Source: Thalassiosira profunda (taxonomy: Eukaryota > Bacillariophyta > Thalassiosirophyceae > Thalassiosirales > Thalassiosiraceae). Taken from it: a DNA stretch of 12,369 nucleotides. Shown here in pieces: positions 1 to 8,368 of this stretch (its first letter is position 1; every line of letters begins with the position of its first letter). The position numbers and the translations under genes are program-made. Location of the stretch: the NCBI GenBank assembly GCA_036939355.1, contig JALLAP010000512.1, forward strand, positions 1 to 12,369, written 5' to 3'. The notes beneath the pieces are model-generated. The model had not been told where the DNA came from. It was given only the letters and a program-made list of their open reading frames with translations, and searched no databases.

Positions 1-88
1 ACAAAGGCTGTACCTAGTGGATAGCCAGCGATAAACTAACGAGGAACCTCCTCCAGCTTCTTCACTTCTCCGACGCCCTGCACCGAAC

Positions 89-1164
89 ATGGTCTCCTAC
101 GCCGCCCTCCTCCTCGCAGCCGCCGCCACCCTCTCTCGCCCCGGCCTGGCGTTCCAGCCCCCCATCTCCGCCGGCGCCGCCCCTCGCGCACCGGCCACGA
201 TCATGGCGTCGTCCACCGCAGCTGCACCGACGAGCGAGGGCGCCTCCAAGTCCCACCTTTACGATCCGTCGGAGAGGGACGGGCGGTATCAGGGGAACGG
301 TGAGGGTCGCGTTTGCAAAGCAGCAGTTGGTCTGATACTAGTTCTCTATCATCCAATATTGCTGCAAAGGTATGCTCACATCACGGCACCATGCACTCTC
401 ATCTCTTTTCAGTGGCGCAGTATTTGCTGGATTTGGATGCGGAGGGGGCGACGTTCGATTTCTGTGGAGGTGAGTGTGCGGCGACAAATTGAATGATTTC
501 TGTTTAAGTATGTGGGTAAACGCCAACAATTGCAATTGCGGTGACGATCCGATACGAAGGAATGATGTTCCAGTTGGTGCTCTCGAATAAGCTCAAATCC
601 CACCTCGCGACTGTGGCCTCCCAAAGCGACGATCAGCCCATAATGCACCCCGCATCGCAGCCGTTGATGAACCGGATTCCCAACTACCACAAATCGGCGT
701 TCGCGGACAACATATCGGTGTTCCACGGGAGGGAACTGCGCAAGATCCCCACGGCAAACGGCGGGATGGGCTTCGTGCTGCAACTGTCCTACGCGGATCC
801 TGCGGGGGCGACGTCGGAGGTGGACGAGGCCGCAGGCGCCGTTGCCGGAAAGGGCGCGGAACTGTCCTGGAACGGAAAAGCGGTCGATCCGCAGGGATGG
901 TCCGCCGAAGAGATTGCCACCTACGACGGATGGCGGGGCGATTCGTTCCGGCAATGGCGCAACGGGGCGGCCTACGAAAAGGAGGGATTCTCGACGTTTG
1001 GGGAGGAGTTTGGCCCGGAGGCGTTCGGGCTCAATCATCGGTTTTTCCTTCATTTGGACGGGCAGGACCGCATGTGGCTCAGCGCGGAGGACGGGTGCGA
1101 GGGCACCCCGTCGGAGGGACGGGGCCTGATGGGGAAGCTAGGCGGGATGCTCTTCGGAAAGTGA
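89..1164 (+). CDS. Probable plastid-targeted protein of unknown function, 3 exons, 290 aa
   Basis: Spliced model join(89-299, 413-469, 560-1164). Both introns are GT-AG with strong GTGAG donors and preserve frame, giving 290 residues ending at TGA 1162-1164. The N-terminus is a hydrophobic, Ala/Leu-rich signal peptide (residues 1-21) ending ...GLA|FQPP, followed by a Ser/Ala/Pro-rich, acid-poor stretch to about residue 47. This matches the diatom bipartite plastid presequence, in which an aromatic residue follows the cleavage site (ASAFAP type). The mature part starts around SHLYDPSERDGRYQGN and runs through FDFCGGMMFQLVLSNK, a junction made by splicing exons 2 and 3 that reads as coherent protein. 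The C-terminal half is Trp/Gly rich (residues 192-262) and ends in a Gly-rich basic tail. I recognise no named domain. The only ATG in frame near the signal peptide is at 89. The gene is convergent with the ABITRAM-like gene, 61 bp away. The presequence call is strong; the function is unknown. Confidence 0.8.
300..412 (+). other. Intron 1 of the plastid-targeted protein gene
   Basis: 113-bp phase-1 intron with donor GTGAGG and a pyrimidine-rich acceptor ending CTCTTTTCAG. Removing it joins GGG AAC G to TG GCG CAG, so the reading continues GNVAQYLLDL. Reading straight through instead runs into an unrelated frame that stops at 494-496. Confidence 0.8.
470..559 (+). other. Intron 2 of the plastid-targeted protein gene
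   Basis: 90-bp phase-1 intron with donor GTGAGT (near-perfect consensus) and acceptor CGAAG at 555-559. The alternative acceptor TTCCAG at 568-573 was tested and does not keep frame with this donor. The chosen acceptor rebuilds Gly-Gly-Met-Met-Phe-Gln across the junction. The acceptor lacks a strong polypyrimidine tract, so its exact position is slightly less certain than that of intron 1. Confidence 0.7.
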
Positions 1165-1225
1165 GGAGGGAGATTTTGGAGGCTACAAAAACGCTGACCG
1201 TAAACCTTCTGCTCTACCAATGCTC

Positions 1226-2077
1226 TCAGCAGCCGCCGTCGCCTGTTGGTGGAAACGGTCCCCTCGCGGGCATGATCACGGCAAGGTAGCCGTTCAGCAG
1301 GGGATCCTTCAGCAGCAACGACGGATCCCGGACGCCCACCACAGCTCCATTGCTTGCCCCCTCGCCGCTTTCCTCCGCTGTTTCTAGCCGATGGTTCAGC
1401 TCGATGACCGTTCCCGCGACACAACAGTTCAGTTGCAGCGTGGTACCATCGGACAGAGAAATTTCGCAGAGAGGGTCCCGTGGCGATACCGACCCATTGT
1501 GTTCTTCCGCCGCCCGACTTCCTTCGGCACCGTTGTCTCTGTCTGCGCGCTTTTGCTTCTTCATCTTCGTGCGCATTTTGCCCCTGGCCGATTGGGAATC
1601 CTTACTGGCCTTCACAAGGTATCGAACGGATGCAATGGTGATTTTTGGTCCGCCTTCCGTCTCGCCGGTCTTCCTCGCATTATATTCCGCCAATGCATTC
1701 CCCGCCGTGACGATGCACAATCCGTTGAGATGGCGGTGCACCACTTGCTTTGCGCCAGATTGTTGCATTGGTTCATTCGCGCCTTCATCTTCCATCTTTG
1801 GCTGTTGCGTATCAATCGATGTGGACTTTGATTGTATACCATCTACCTGTCTTGCCGGTGATGGCAAGCCCTCGTCACAGCAGCCATCATCGAGCACATC
1901 ATACGAATCTTCGAAGTACCGATGCGGGGAGCCCGGCCGCCCCGAAGACGGCCGCGGACGAAACTCGATGCCGCGATAGATTGCCGATGCCTCGTCGCGT
2001 CGCTGCTGCTGCTTGTCTTTGTCGCGGCCGCGCTTGCGCTTGGTGCCGCCGGGTGATGGGTCGGGTGCGTCGCTCAT
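1226..2077 (-). CDS. ABITRAM: ABITRAM/Simiate (FAM206) family protein
   Basis: Single-exon 283-residue protein. The family signature blocks appear in the right order: RYFEDSY (53-59), a His/Asn-containing strand VHRHLNGLCIV (113-123), a GK..KK basic block (166-174), PLCEISLSDG (202-211), CVAGTVIELN (219-228), DPSLLL (251-256) and GYLAVIMP (263-270). ABITRAM proteins are small and nuclear, with a lipoyl/H-protein-like beta fold; the mammalian member is described in nuclear speckles and actin/transcription contexts. Compared with the roughly 180-residue animal protein, this one has a long charged N-terminus with an NLS-like KRKRGRDKDK (13-22), a low-complexity spacer (60-110) and an insert at 175-200. 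The 'GAQ' that normally follows the basic block is not evident. It diverges from gene 3 across 292 bp and converges on gene 1. Family assignment rests on recognised motifs, not a database search; the role in a diatom is unknown. Confidence 0.82.
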   Translation of the reverse strand: MSDAPDPSPGGTKRKRGRDKDKQQQRRDEASAIYRGIEFRPRPSSGRPGSPHRYFEDSYDVLDDGCCDEGLPSPARQVDGIQSKSTSIDTQQPKMEDEGANEPMQQSGAKQVVHRHLNGLCIVTAGNALAEYNARKTGETEGGPKITIASVRYLVKASKDSQSARGKMRTKMKKQKRADRDNGAEGSRAAEEHNGSVSPRDPLCEISLSDGTTLQLNCCVAGTVIELNHRLETAEESGEGASNGAVVGVRDPSLLLKDPLLNGYLAVIMPARGPFPPTGDGGC

Positions 2078-2369
2078 CGTGCGTTTGACGCATCAGCGGT
2101 AATATCGCGCTAAGGTCTACAAGACGCCCGTCCAAGCAACCTCTCCTGCCCATAAGCCTCCCCATTGGAGGTGGCAGCGCTGCGGGGGAGAGTGTGCTCG
2201 ACGAGGTGAAGGGTCGGTGGGGGGGGGGGGGGTGAGGGCGAAGCCCCGGCGGATTTGTGTTTTGGCGGGAAAAGATCCCCTTCAGTGCACACTTGCAAAG
2301 ATACGCACGCCGCTCTCCCGACGCGGCCCTCCTACCCCCAACACTACGCAGGCGTCGAAGGACTGCAAG
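2078..2369. promoter_or_regulatory. Divergent intergenic region between the ABITRAM-like gene and gene 3
   Basis: This 292-bp stretch lies between two start codons pointing away from each other, so it probably holds both promoters. It contains CATTGGAG at 2163-2170, a CCAAT-type element when read toward the minus-strand gene, about 87 bp upstream of its ATG. It also contains a 14-base G run. I see no convincing TATA box. The promoter role is inferred from gene layout alone. Confidence 0.5.
2219..2232 (+). repeat. G14 homopolymer run
   Basis: Fourteen consecutive G residues, flanked by further GGG tracts (GGGTCGGT before, TGAGGG after). It lies in the shared 5' flank of two divergent genes. 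The exact length may be unreliable in short-read or pyrosequencing data. The cluster of G tracts could form a G-quadruplex, but that is inference only. Confidence 0.85.
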
Positions 2370-4306
2370 ATGTCCAAACGGTCGGCGGGGAATGGCGGAT
2401 GCCTGGCGGAGCCCCCGCGGGCCCCGCCAGCGGCGGTGACGTCTCTGTGGAAAGAGGTGGCCGAGCATCTTGGTGATGGATCCGAGAACAGTCAAAGTGA
2501 GCCTCGTATCCCATCAGCAGTTGCAATTACTATGTCGTTCATCGCCTGATCTATTTTGCAATCGCCCCCTCAGTCCAGTGGAACGATATCGTCGAGGCGC
2601 TGGGGCACGCTGCCACACACCTGTCCACCTCCCCGGGAGCGCGGCGGTTCGTGAACAATCATGTGAGGCGCATCCTCAATGATGTGCTCGAGACACCAGG
2701 CACGGGAAAGAAGCTGCCAAAGAGCCGGGTCGACAAGATTCTGTGCCAAGCTCTAGAAATTGCCAAAAAGGAGCTGGTTGCCAAAGATACCGACGGCGGC
2801 GCGGATCATCTGCCTCTCCGCATTCTCGCCATCGTGTTTGACAAGGGCAAACATATCTACCGCGATCCGGACGAAGGCGCATTCAGCGATGGGGGAGGGC
2901 GTCCGGAAGCGCGCATCCAACAGATCCAAGCGTTTCATCGCATGAACGGGTTCAACAGTCTGGTGAAGTATCTATCGACCCACCCTGCCGTGGATCAATA
3001 CTTCTCGACGCTCCACCCCCTCCTCCGGGCGGTGTTCGATGCCGTCTTTCTCACCGACGACAAAGAGGCGGATGCTGCGCACCTGATATCCAAATCGATC
3101 ATGGGGCACCTCCTTATTCTCGACGATGAACATCTCAGAAAGTTGCCCACGTCCCAGATGCAACAAGTGTGCCTCGATTTGCGGCTGATCAACAAACGTT
3201 TGGTGTGCTCGGACCGTCAGACATTGACGGACGTTCACGAATTTTGGAGGGGGTTGGTGTTGAAGCTGCTGCGTTCGGAGTCGATCGAGCACAAATTCCT
3301 TGGACTCAAAGAGATTGGGGCAATGATAGAGTCGACCCACCTACCAAAGGCATTTGTCGTGTCGGGCGCGGGGTGCCCTTTTGTCAACGGTCGGTACGAG
3401 CTTTCGCCCTCTCTGATCAATAGGGGTTGCATCGCAGGAGACGCAATCGTAAGCTACGAGCGCGTAGATTCTGCCGCGAAAGGGAAGCGGTTGAAACTGC
3501 ACCCTTGCGTGATGACGGAGGAGATGTATGTGTCCTACAGCTCAACGTGGTGGTACTTGTCTGAGGCGGGCGAGTCTGGCACGGACTATTATTTCCACAA
3601 ATCGAAGCCGCACGAGCACGACAGGCCGCCTGCCTCCGGATGGGACTCTACTGGAGACGGAGCTGAGCCTGCACCCACTCTGAAAGCCGGGGAAGAGTTG
3701 ATTTCAATTGGAGAGGAACGGAGTACGCTCGATGAACAACTCTCGACGTGGATGGTCAAACACAACGTATTCGATATTGTGCTGGGAATGCATTCGAGTG
3801 TGATGGATGCTCCAACTGCAATGGTGGGATTTCTTTCGAGGATGAGCAATGCAAACATTTCTCTGGGAGCGGTCGATCGCTCTGAACTCAATCGCGTCCT
3901 TGGCCAGCGAATGCAACTGCTGGAATCTGTTCTTCCGGCGATGGCAGACGGAGCCAGCAATATGACACCGCAATCGCCACCACCAATCCTCGCGCAAGCC
4001 TCGTTGGTATCTCCATCGTTGTCCTCGATGGCAACATCGTCCTCCTCATCGTCGGACTTCTTTACAGCCGTGTCTGCTGCCAAACAGCGTCTGGCCACTG
4101 CGGAGAGGTGGAAGCAATCGACGGAAAGGGCCTTGAATGATTATCTTGCTGCATCGAAAGAGGCACAAGACGCACGATCATATCTGACAGAGTTGGAGCG
4201 CAGCCGGGAAGTGATAAATGTTGACGAGGAGGACAGCTGTGATGGTTCGGAAGAAGAAGTGGCCGGTCGGTCAAAACGTCAACGCAGATTGTACAAAACG
4301 CCCTAA
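2370..4306 (+). CDS. Helical protein with central VSGAG..VNGxY module and C-terminal coiled coil, 2 exons, 619 aa
   Basis: Model join(2370-2496, 2574-4306) with a 77-bp GT-AG intron; the ATG at 2370 follows GCAAG. Splicing gives SENSQIQWNDIVEALGHA and opens the long exon to TAA 4304-4306. Residues about 50-300 are predominantly helical. Short stretches (FHRMNGFNSLVKYL, KFLGLKEIGAMIES, LSTWMVKHNVFDIVLG) remind me of the helical-repeat region of large USP9X/USP24-type deubiquitinases, but no USP catalytic Cys/His box is present. Residues about 303-395 hold a module beginning VVSGAGCPFVNGRYELS, with a WWYLS strand and a DYYF end. I have seen similar modules in stramenopile proteins but cannot name it. 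Residues 440-535 are Ser/Pro-rich and disordered, about 537-592 form an Ala/Glu/Arg coiled coil, and the tail is acidic then basic (RSKRQRR, NLS-like). Function unknown; a ubiquitin-pathway link is tentative. Confidence 0.8.
2497..2573 (+). other. Intron of gene 3
   Basis: 77-bp phase-1 intron with donor GTGAGC and acceptor CGCCCCCTCAG. It joins AGT CAA A to TC CAG TGG. Without removal, the upstream frame stops at 2547-2549 and the downstream open frame lacks an ATG start. A second AG five bases downstream breaks the frame. Confidence 0.8.
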
Positions 4307-4392
4307 TGCTATCTGACAGTAAATAGCATAGATGACTTTATCGTATCCTGTGCAAAAGAAGAAGAGCGCAGAAAGGCGCAGCAAATCGATTC

Positions 4393-5673
4393 TTACCCTT
4401 CCAAGAATGGCAAGACGTGGGGGATGATGATATTCATATCATTGCCGCGTCTTCTGCGGCTCGCCAATCTGGCTTCCGCATTCTGCTCGTTGCCACCAAT
4501 GTTGCATCTCCAAATAGCCAGCTCGAGCATCGTCGTCACATCCAACAGATCATAGTAGGCGAACCACTTTCGGATGCATTGGATTTTCTCTTCCTCTGTC
4601 TGCTGAGGGCGGCGGCCTAGGATCTCGTTCACCTTTGCCTGGGCCTGTTCAAGCTGGTCTTGGCTCCTGTATTGCAACCACTTGGACACAACCAGCTTCC
4701 TCTCCCGTGGCGTGGGCATTGTTGATCTCGACAACAGGCAACTCGAAGTACCAACAACTAGTGCAACAGGAGGAATGGCAATCCTTTGCAGAGCTGTGCA
4801 GCCAACGGATACTCCTGGCTCAATGCGATGAAACCCCTCGCGCAGAGTCACCTCTGACAGGTTGCGACAATTCCGAAATGCACGCTCGCCAATAAAAGTA
4901 GCAGATGAGGGGATAGTGACGCGTTCCAACGAAACGCAATAACTGAACGTTTCCTGCCCGATAACCTGAAGTCCCTCCTGAAGCTCTGCGCAACTCAGCT
5001 TATTGCAACAGTCAAACACACGATCTCCGACTTTCAATGTCGTCGAGGGGATGCTGATGCTGGCTAGTGATGTGCAACATCGGAATGCAAGATCTCCAAT
5101 CTTCTGCAACCCCTCATTCAATTCCACTTCTACCAAGCTGCTGCAATCATAAAATGCCTGTTCTCCAATGTCGGTGACCGATGATGGAACAGTGATTCGC
5201 CTCAAAGCGCTGCAACTGTGGAATGCTCCCTTTGCAATCCGACGTATCCCCTGACCGAGTTCCACTTCCGTCAATTTTGTGCAAGCGTAGAACGCGTAGA
5301 TTCCGATGCTTGACGTGGACGTTGGGACGGTTACCCTCGTCAGTGCATGGCAATTGTCGAATGCCCTCGCTCCAATCCTCGTCACATTGCTAAGATTGAT
5401 CTCCTCCAACCTCAGGCATTGGTAAAATGCCCTCACTCCGATCTCGACAGCAGATGCGGAGGTCCAAACAACGCGCTCAAGCGAGCGGCATCTATCGAAT
5501 GCGCAATCAGAGATGCTGGTGACGTTGCTCAGATCCACCACCCTCAAATTACCACAGCGCGAAAAGGCCCAGGCGGGAATCACTGCCACGCCCGGCGACA
5601 CGCGGATCCGGCTGGCATTCCGATGCCATTCCTGGACCGCGCCGCCGTCGTAAGCGACCCACTCCTCTGCCAT
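4393..5673 (-). CDS. BspA-type leucine-rich repeat (LRR_5) protein, 426 aa
   Basis: Single-exon protein. About twelve LRR_5 units of roughly 23 residues follow each other from residue 22 to 308, each built as xxIPxSVTxIGxxAFxxCxxLxxVxL. The AFxxC core is visible at 36-40, 59-62, 82-86, 104-108 and 127-131, and continues to 265-269. The last unit (VSVGC, 288-292) is degenerate. The family forms a curved solenoid and acts in binding; no enzyme activity is expected. There is no signal peptide or membrane anchor, so it is probably intracellular. The C-terminal 100 residues are non-LRR and helical: a KLVVSKWLQYRSQDQLEQAQ segment, then IRKWFAYYDLLDVTTMLELA and the ending IIIPHVLPFLEG. I associate this extension with many diatom LRR_5 proteins. 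It belongs to a greatly expanded diatom family, so orthology is hard to assign. It converges on gene 3 (86 bp) and diverges from the GMC gene (565 bp). Confidence 0.9.
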   Translation of the reverse strand: MAEEWVAYDGGAVQEWHRNASRIRVSPGVAVIPAWAFSRCGNLRVVDLSNVTSISDCAFDRCRSLERVVWTSASAVEIGVRAFYQCLRLEEINLSNVTRIGARAFDNCHALTRVTVPTSTSSIGIYAFYACTKLTEVELGQGIRRIAKGAFHSCSALRRITVPSSVTDIGEQAFYDCSSLVEVELNEGLQKIGDLAFRCCTSLASISIPSTTLKVGDRVFDCCNKLSCAELQEGLQVIGQETFSYCVSLERVTIPSSATFIGERAFRNCRNLSEVTLREGFHRIEPGVSVGCTALQRIAIPPVALVVGTSSCLLSRSTMPTPRERKLVVSKWLQYRSQDQLEQAQAKVNEILGRRPQQTEEEKIQCIRKWFAYYDLLDVTTMLELAIWRCNIGGNEQNAEARLASRRRRGNDMNIIIPHVLPFLEG

Positions 5674-6238
5674 CGTGCAATTCCCGGCGATGAAAACTAC
5701 CAGGATGCGGTCAGAGCCGACCCAAAATGCTCGAGCGGTGGGTGGGGAAAAGGTGCACGTGCGCGTCGTTCCTCAAAGTCTTGTTGCAAGCGGAATGCAG
5801 CTTGCTTTGAGACCGGCCAACAGGCACGGCCTTCAAGCCGACGGCGACGGCGAAGGAGTCGACGACTCCAGGGCGACTATCGGGCGAACGCTGCCCCGCC
5901 TACTTAGGGTCGGCGGGGGCACGGAGCGGACGAGGAGGTGGGAACAGAGGAGGAAATTTCATTTTGTCTAGGTATGTATAGTAGGTGTACGACGTATCCT
6001 AGGTACGCATTTTTGGACTTCAATCTTCCACCGCCTCTATTACTCTCCGCCCCCGCCGACCCTCTGCCCTCCTGGTGGTGCCGCCGCGCCGGCCGACCGC
6101 CACCGCGCCAGGGTAGGTGAAGGTCCAGAACAGCAGCCGCCACCGAAACGCGGCGGTGTTATTTTCATCATGCGGTGCGATGTGTGCGCAGAGCGCAGAT
6201 GGGTGATGGGTGATGGGCGAGGTGTGTGGTGATTGGTG
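5674..6238. promoter_or_regulatory. Divergent intergenic region between the LRR_5 gene and the GMC oxidoreductase gene
   Basis: This 565-bp region separates the start codons of two divergent genes and holds no supportable gene. Open frames inside it are Arg/Pro/Gly-rich and low in complexity. Notable elements are ACGTATCCTAGGTACG at 5992-6007, which resembles a motif in the 9650-10097 intergenic region, and a GGTGATG-rich stretch with several upstream ATGs at 6170-6239. AGGTATGT at 5970-5977 and AGGTACG at 6001-6007 also look like splice donors, so a 5'-UTR intron for gene 5 is possible but unproven. Confidence 0.5.
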
Positions 6239-6239
6239 A
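6170..6239 (+). promoter_or_regulatory. Cluster of short upstream ORFs linked by TGATG overlaps
   Basis: Five short ATG frames precede the GMC start: 6170-6232, 6180-6206, 6199-6213, 6206-6232 and 6213-6239. Several stops overlap the next start as TGATG: 6180-6206 into 6206, 6199-6213 into 6213, and 6213-6239 into the main ATG at 6239. The arrangement comes from a GGGTGAT-like tandem repeat. If the transcript contains this region, the uORFs would be expected to reduce initiation or route it through termination-reinitiation. The transcription start is unknown. Confidence 0.45.
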
Positions 6240-8368
6240 TGTCTCGTGATGCGATGGAGACGCCGGACCAGCTGTCCTTCGACGTGGTCGTCGTCGGCGC
6301 CGGCCCCTCCGCGGCCGGACTGCTGCGAGGGCTGTTGCTGCAAATTTTGGACGGCAGCGATAGTGGCGGCAGCGATGTTCGCATTGCCGTCCTCGAGCGC
6401 GGCGCTGGCTCGACATCACACGATGTGGGCATCCTCCAGAAGACAGCCGCAAGTGGACAGGAGGCACAGAATGGAGAACAGCCACGAAGATTCCGGCACC
6501 CTCATCCATCGACGCACTCTCTGAGAGATTGGTTCACCGCCGCCCACTACGCAGCGAGGGCGAGCAACTATATGAGCTCGTCCGACGTTGATGCCTCGCA
6601 TGCACTGCAAACCGATGACGCCACTGCACCTCCCACGGTATTGCACACAACAACTCCGCAGCCCAATTTGCACCAGCGCATCCTCGACGCTCCCACCGGT
6701 AGCGGGTGGGGTGGCACCACCAACATTCACGCGGGGCTGGTGATGGAGCCGGATTACGAGAGGGACTTTGGTGCCTGGCCGGGGAGGTGGAGGGGAGGGA
6801 AGTTGATGAAGGGTGTCGTGAAGGAGGTGTCGAGGGTGCTCAAAAAGGAGAGAGCTCTGAGCGTGGGGTCGTTGGCCAGCGTAGTTGACAAGTCTGATTG
6901 TGGAAATGATACAAAGAAGTGCCGATCGTTTGTCGAGGTATTCTCCGAGGGAAAAGATTGTTCAGCCGAGGCTCTGGACTGGTGCGGCAAGTTTCACGAA
7001 GCTGCCACTTCCTCGACCACTGTGGTTGCTTCGAATGACGAGAAGGCAGCAATTCCAGCCACACGCGTGAACTACTTCACCGCGCTTGTCGGGCCACTAT
7101 TGCAAAATCACCCCGAGCTGGAATCGAAAGTGACGTTTATGTTGGGGATGCAAGCAGAGCGTGTGTTGGTGGGCACCGACGAAGATAATTCTGAATCCGG
7201 CGATGCGTCTGTGGAAACGTATCGTGCGTATGCAGTGGAATGCCTCGTATCGAATGGCGCGGCATCGTCCGACAGACGACGAGTATTGATCCGCTCCAAG
7301 CGGGAAATTGTGTTGTGTGCCGGTGCAATCGGCAGCCCGGCGCTGCTGCTGGCCAGCGGCATTAGCCACGAGGATGACTTGAAGCAGGTGGGCATCGCGC
7401 CTTGGTATGATTGGCTGGAAGACCAATGCAATATTCCGCAAAGTGTGCGACAGCTACCGGTTGGCCGCAATCTGAGAGATCACGTCGTCCTTCCCAGAAC
7501 GTACGTCACCCCTCGACAAAGGCGGGCCACGATGTCTCGCAATTCGATCCAAGGCTGGTGGTTCGTCAATCGTGGCGACGCCAAGATACAATTGCAGCTA
7601 GCTGATGGCATTCAGATGGATCGAATGATACCCCACTTCGCCTCGATGGCGTCGCGACGAAATTGGCGCCTGCCATTGGTACACTCGATGTACCATGGCC
7701 TTCGTCGCCTACTGCAGGCCATCTTTGACCTGCCTCTGATCAGGGAGTGGACGCGGCTGCACACAGCATCAGTGAACGTTTGCCTATTGAATCCACAATC
7801 TACCGGAAAGGTGACACTACTTCGTGGAGCTGAGAGTGCTTCGCCCGCGAGGCTGAGCCAATGCCAGCTGGCAATCGACCCAGGATATCTGTCCCATCCG
7901 CGAGACTTGGACGCCCTCTGGACTGGGTGGAACGCTTCCGATGCCATCAAGCAACGATGGTTTGGTGGCTGCATCGAAATCCTTCCCGGAGTGGCGGTGA
8001 TCGCATTCTTCTCTGCGCTATCGTGTCTCCGTTTGGTGTTGTGGTGGCTTGTGTGGCCACTCTGGGATGGCTCCGTGAAAGCAAAGGAACAGAGAGAGGA
8101 AAGACCGGCGTGGTTTGCAGGCTACGCTGCCGATTTCACGAACCCTTATTATCATTGGTGTGGAACCTGTGCAATGGGCGAGGAATTGGCAGGAGATCGT
8201 TCGGATGCATCGTCGTTCGTGGTGGACGAGCAACTTTGCGTGCAGGGAATTGCGGGGCTGCGCATTTGCGACGCTTCCGTTTTTCCCTGTTGCGTATCGG
8301 CGCCCACAGCGTTGACTTGTGCCGGGCTGGGCTATGCGGCATCGTCATTAATTGGAGAGAAGACATAG
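6239..8368 (+). CDS. GMC-family FAD-dependent oxidoreductase with hydrophobic insert, 709 aa
   Basis: The enzyme probably oxidises an alcohol-type substrate using FAD. The ATG at 6239 gives 709 residues; 6254 is an alternative. Upstream open codons in this frame have no ATG before a stop. Visible GMC features are the FAD Rossmann motif VVVVGAGPSAAG (about 16-27), GSGWGGTTN (154-162, counterpart of the GGSSxxN signature), IVLCAGAIGSPALLLASGI (about 356-375, second GMC signature), PVGRNLRDH (407-415), and the C-terminal YYHWCGTCAMG with the likely catalytic His639, then LRICDASVFP. Two oddities stand out. A roughly 26-residue hydrophobic stretch (about 583-608) just before the catalytic block could be a membrane segment. 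The position usually holding the second catalytic His/Asn reads SAPTA (687-691). At 709 residues it is longer than typical 550-650-residue members. No N-terminal signal peptide is seen. Substrate unknown. Confidence 0.88.
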   Translation: MSRDAMETPDQLSFDVVVVGAGPSAAGLLRGLLLQILDGSDSGGSDVRIAVLERGAGSTSHDVGILQKTAASGQEAQNGEQPRRFRHPHPSTHSLRDWFTAAHYAARASNYMSSSDVDASHALQTDDATAPPTVLHTTTPQPNLHQRILDAPTGSGWGGTTNIHAGLVMEPDYERDFGAWPGRWRGGKLMKGVVKEVSRVLKKERALSVGSLASVVDKSDCGNDTKKCRSFVEVFSEGKDCSAEALDWCGKFHEAATSSTTVVASNDEKAAIPATRVNYFTALVGPLLQNHPELESKVTFMLGMQAERVLVGTDEDNSESGDASVETYRAYAVECLVSNGAASSDRRRVLIRSKREIVLCAGAIGSPALLLASGISHEDDLKQVGIAPWYDWLEDQCNIPQSVRQLPVGRNLRDHVVLPRTYVTPRQRRATMSRNSIQGWWFVNRGDAKIQLQLADGIQMDRMIPHFASMASRRNWRLPLVHSMYHGLRRLLQAIFDLPLIREWTRLHTASVNVCLLNPQSTGKVTLLRGAESASPARLSQCQLAIDPGYLSHPRDLDALWTGWNASDAIKQRWFGGCIEILPGVAVIAFFSALSCLRLVLWWLVWPLWDGSVKAKEQREERPAWFAGYAADFTNPYYHWCGTCAMGEELAGDRSDASSFVVDEQLCVQGIAGLRICDASVFPCCVSAPTALTCAGLGYAASSLIGEKT

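Noticed and set aside
34..40. Regulatory elements in the first 88 bases
   Set aside because: Only a short 5' flank is visible before the ATG at 89; no element stands out.
409..1053. 214-codon open frame on the minus strand under gene 1
   Set aside because: It runs antisense to exons 2-3 of the better-supported gene, is Arg/Pro-rich, and shows no domain. GC-rich codon use commonly leaves antisense frames open.
4306..4329. 7-bp inverted repeat (ATGCTAT/ATAGCAT) after gene 3
   Set aside because: Too short and the 10-bp loop too loose to call a terminator. Eukaryotic 3' ends do not depend on such hairpins.
5675..5971. 98-codon frame in the LRR/GMC intergenic region
   Set aside because: Arg/Gly/Pro-rich composition, no recognisable domain, and it overlaps the expected promoter of the LRR gene.
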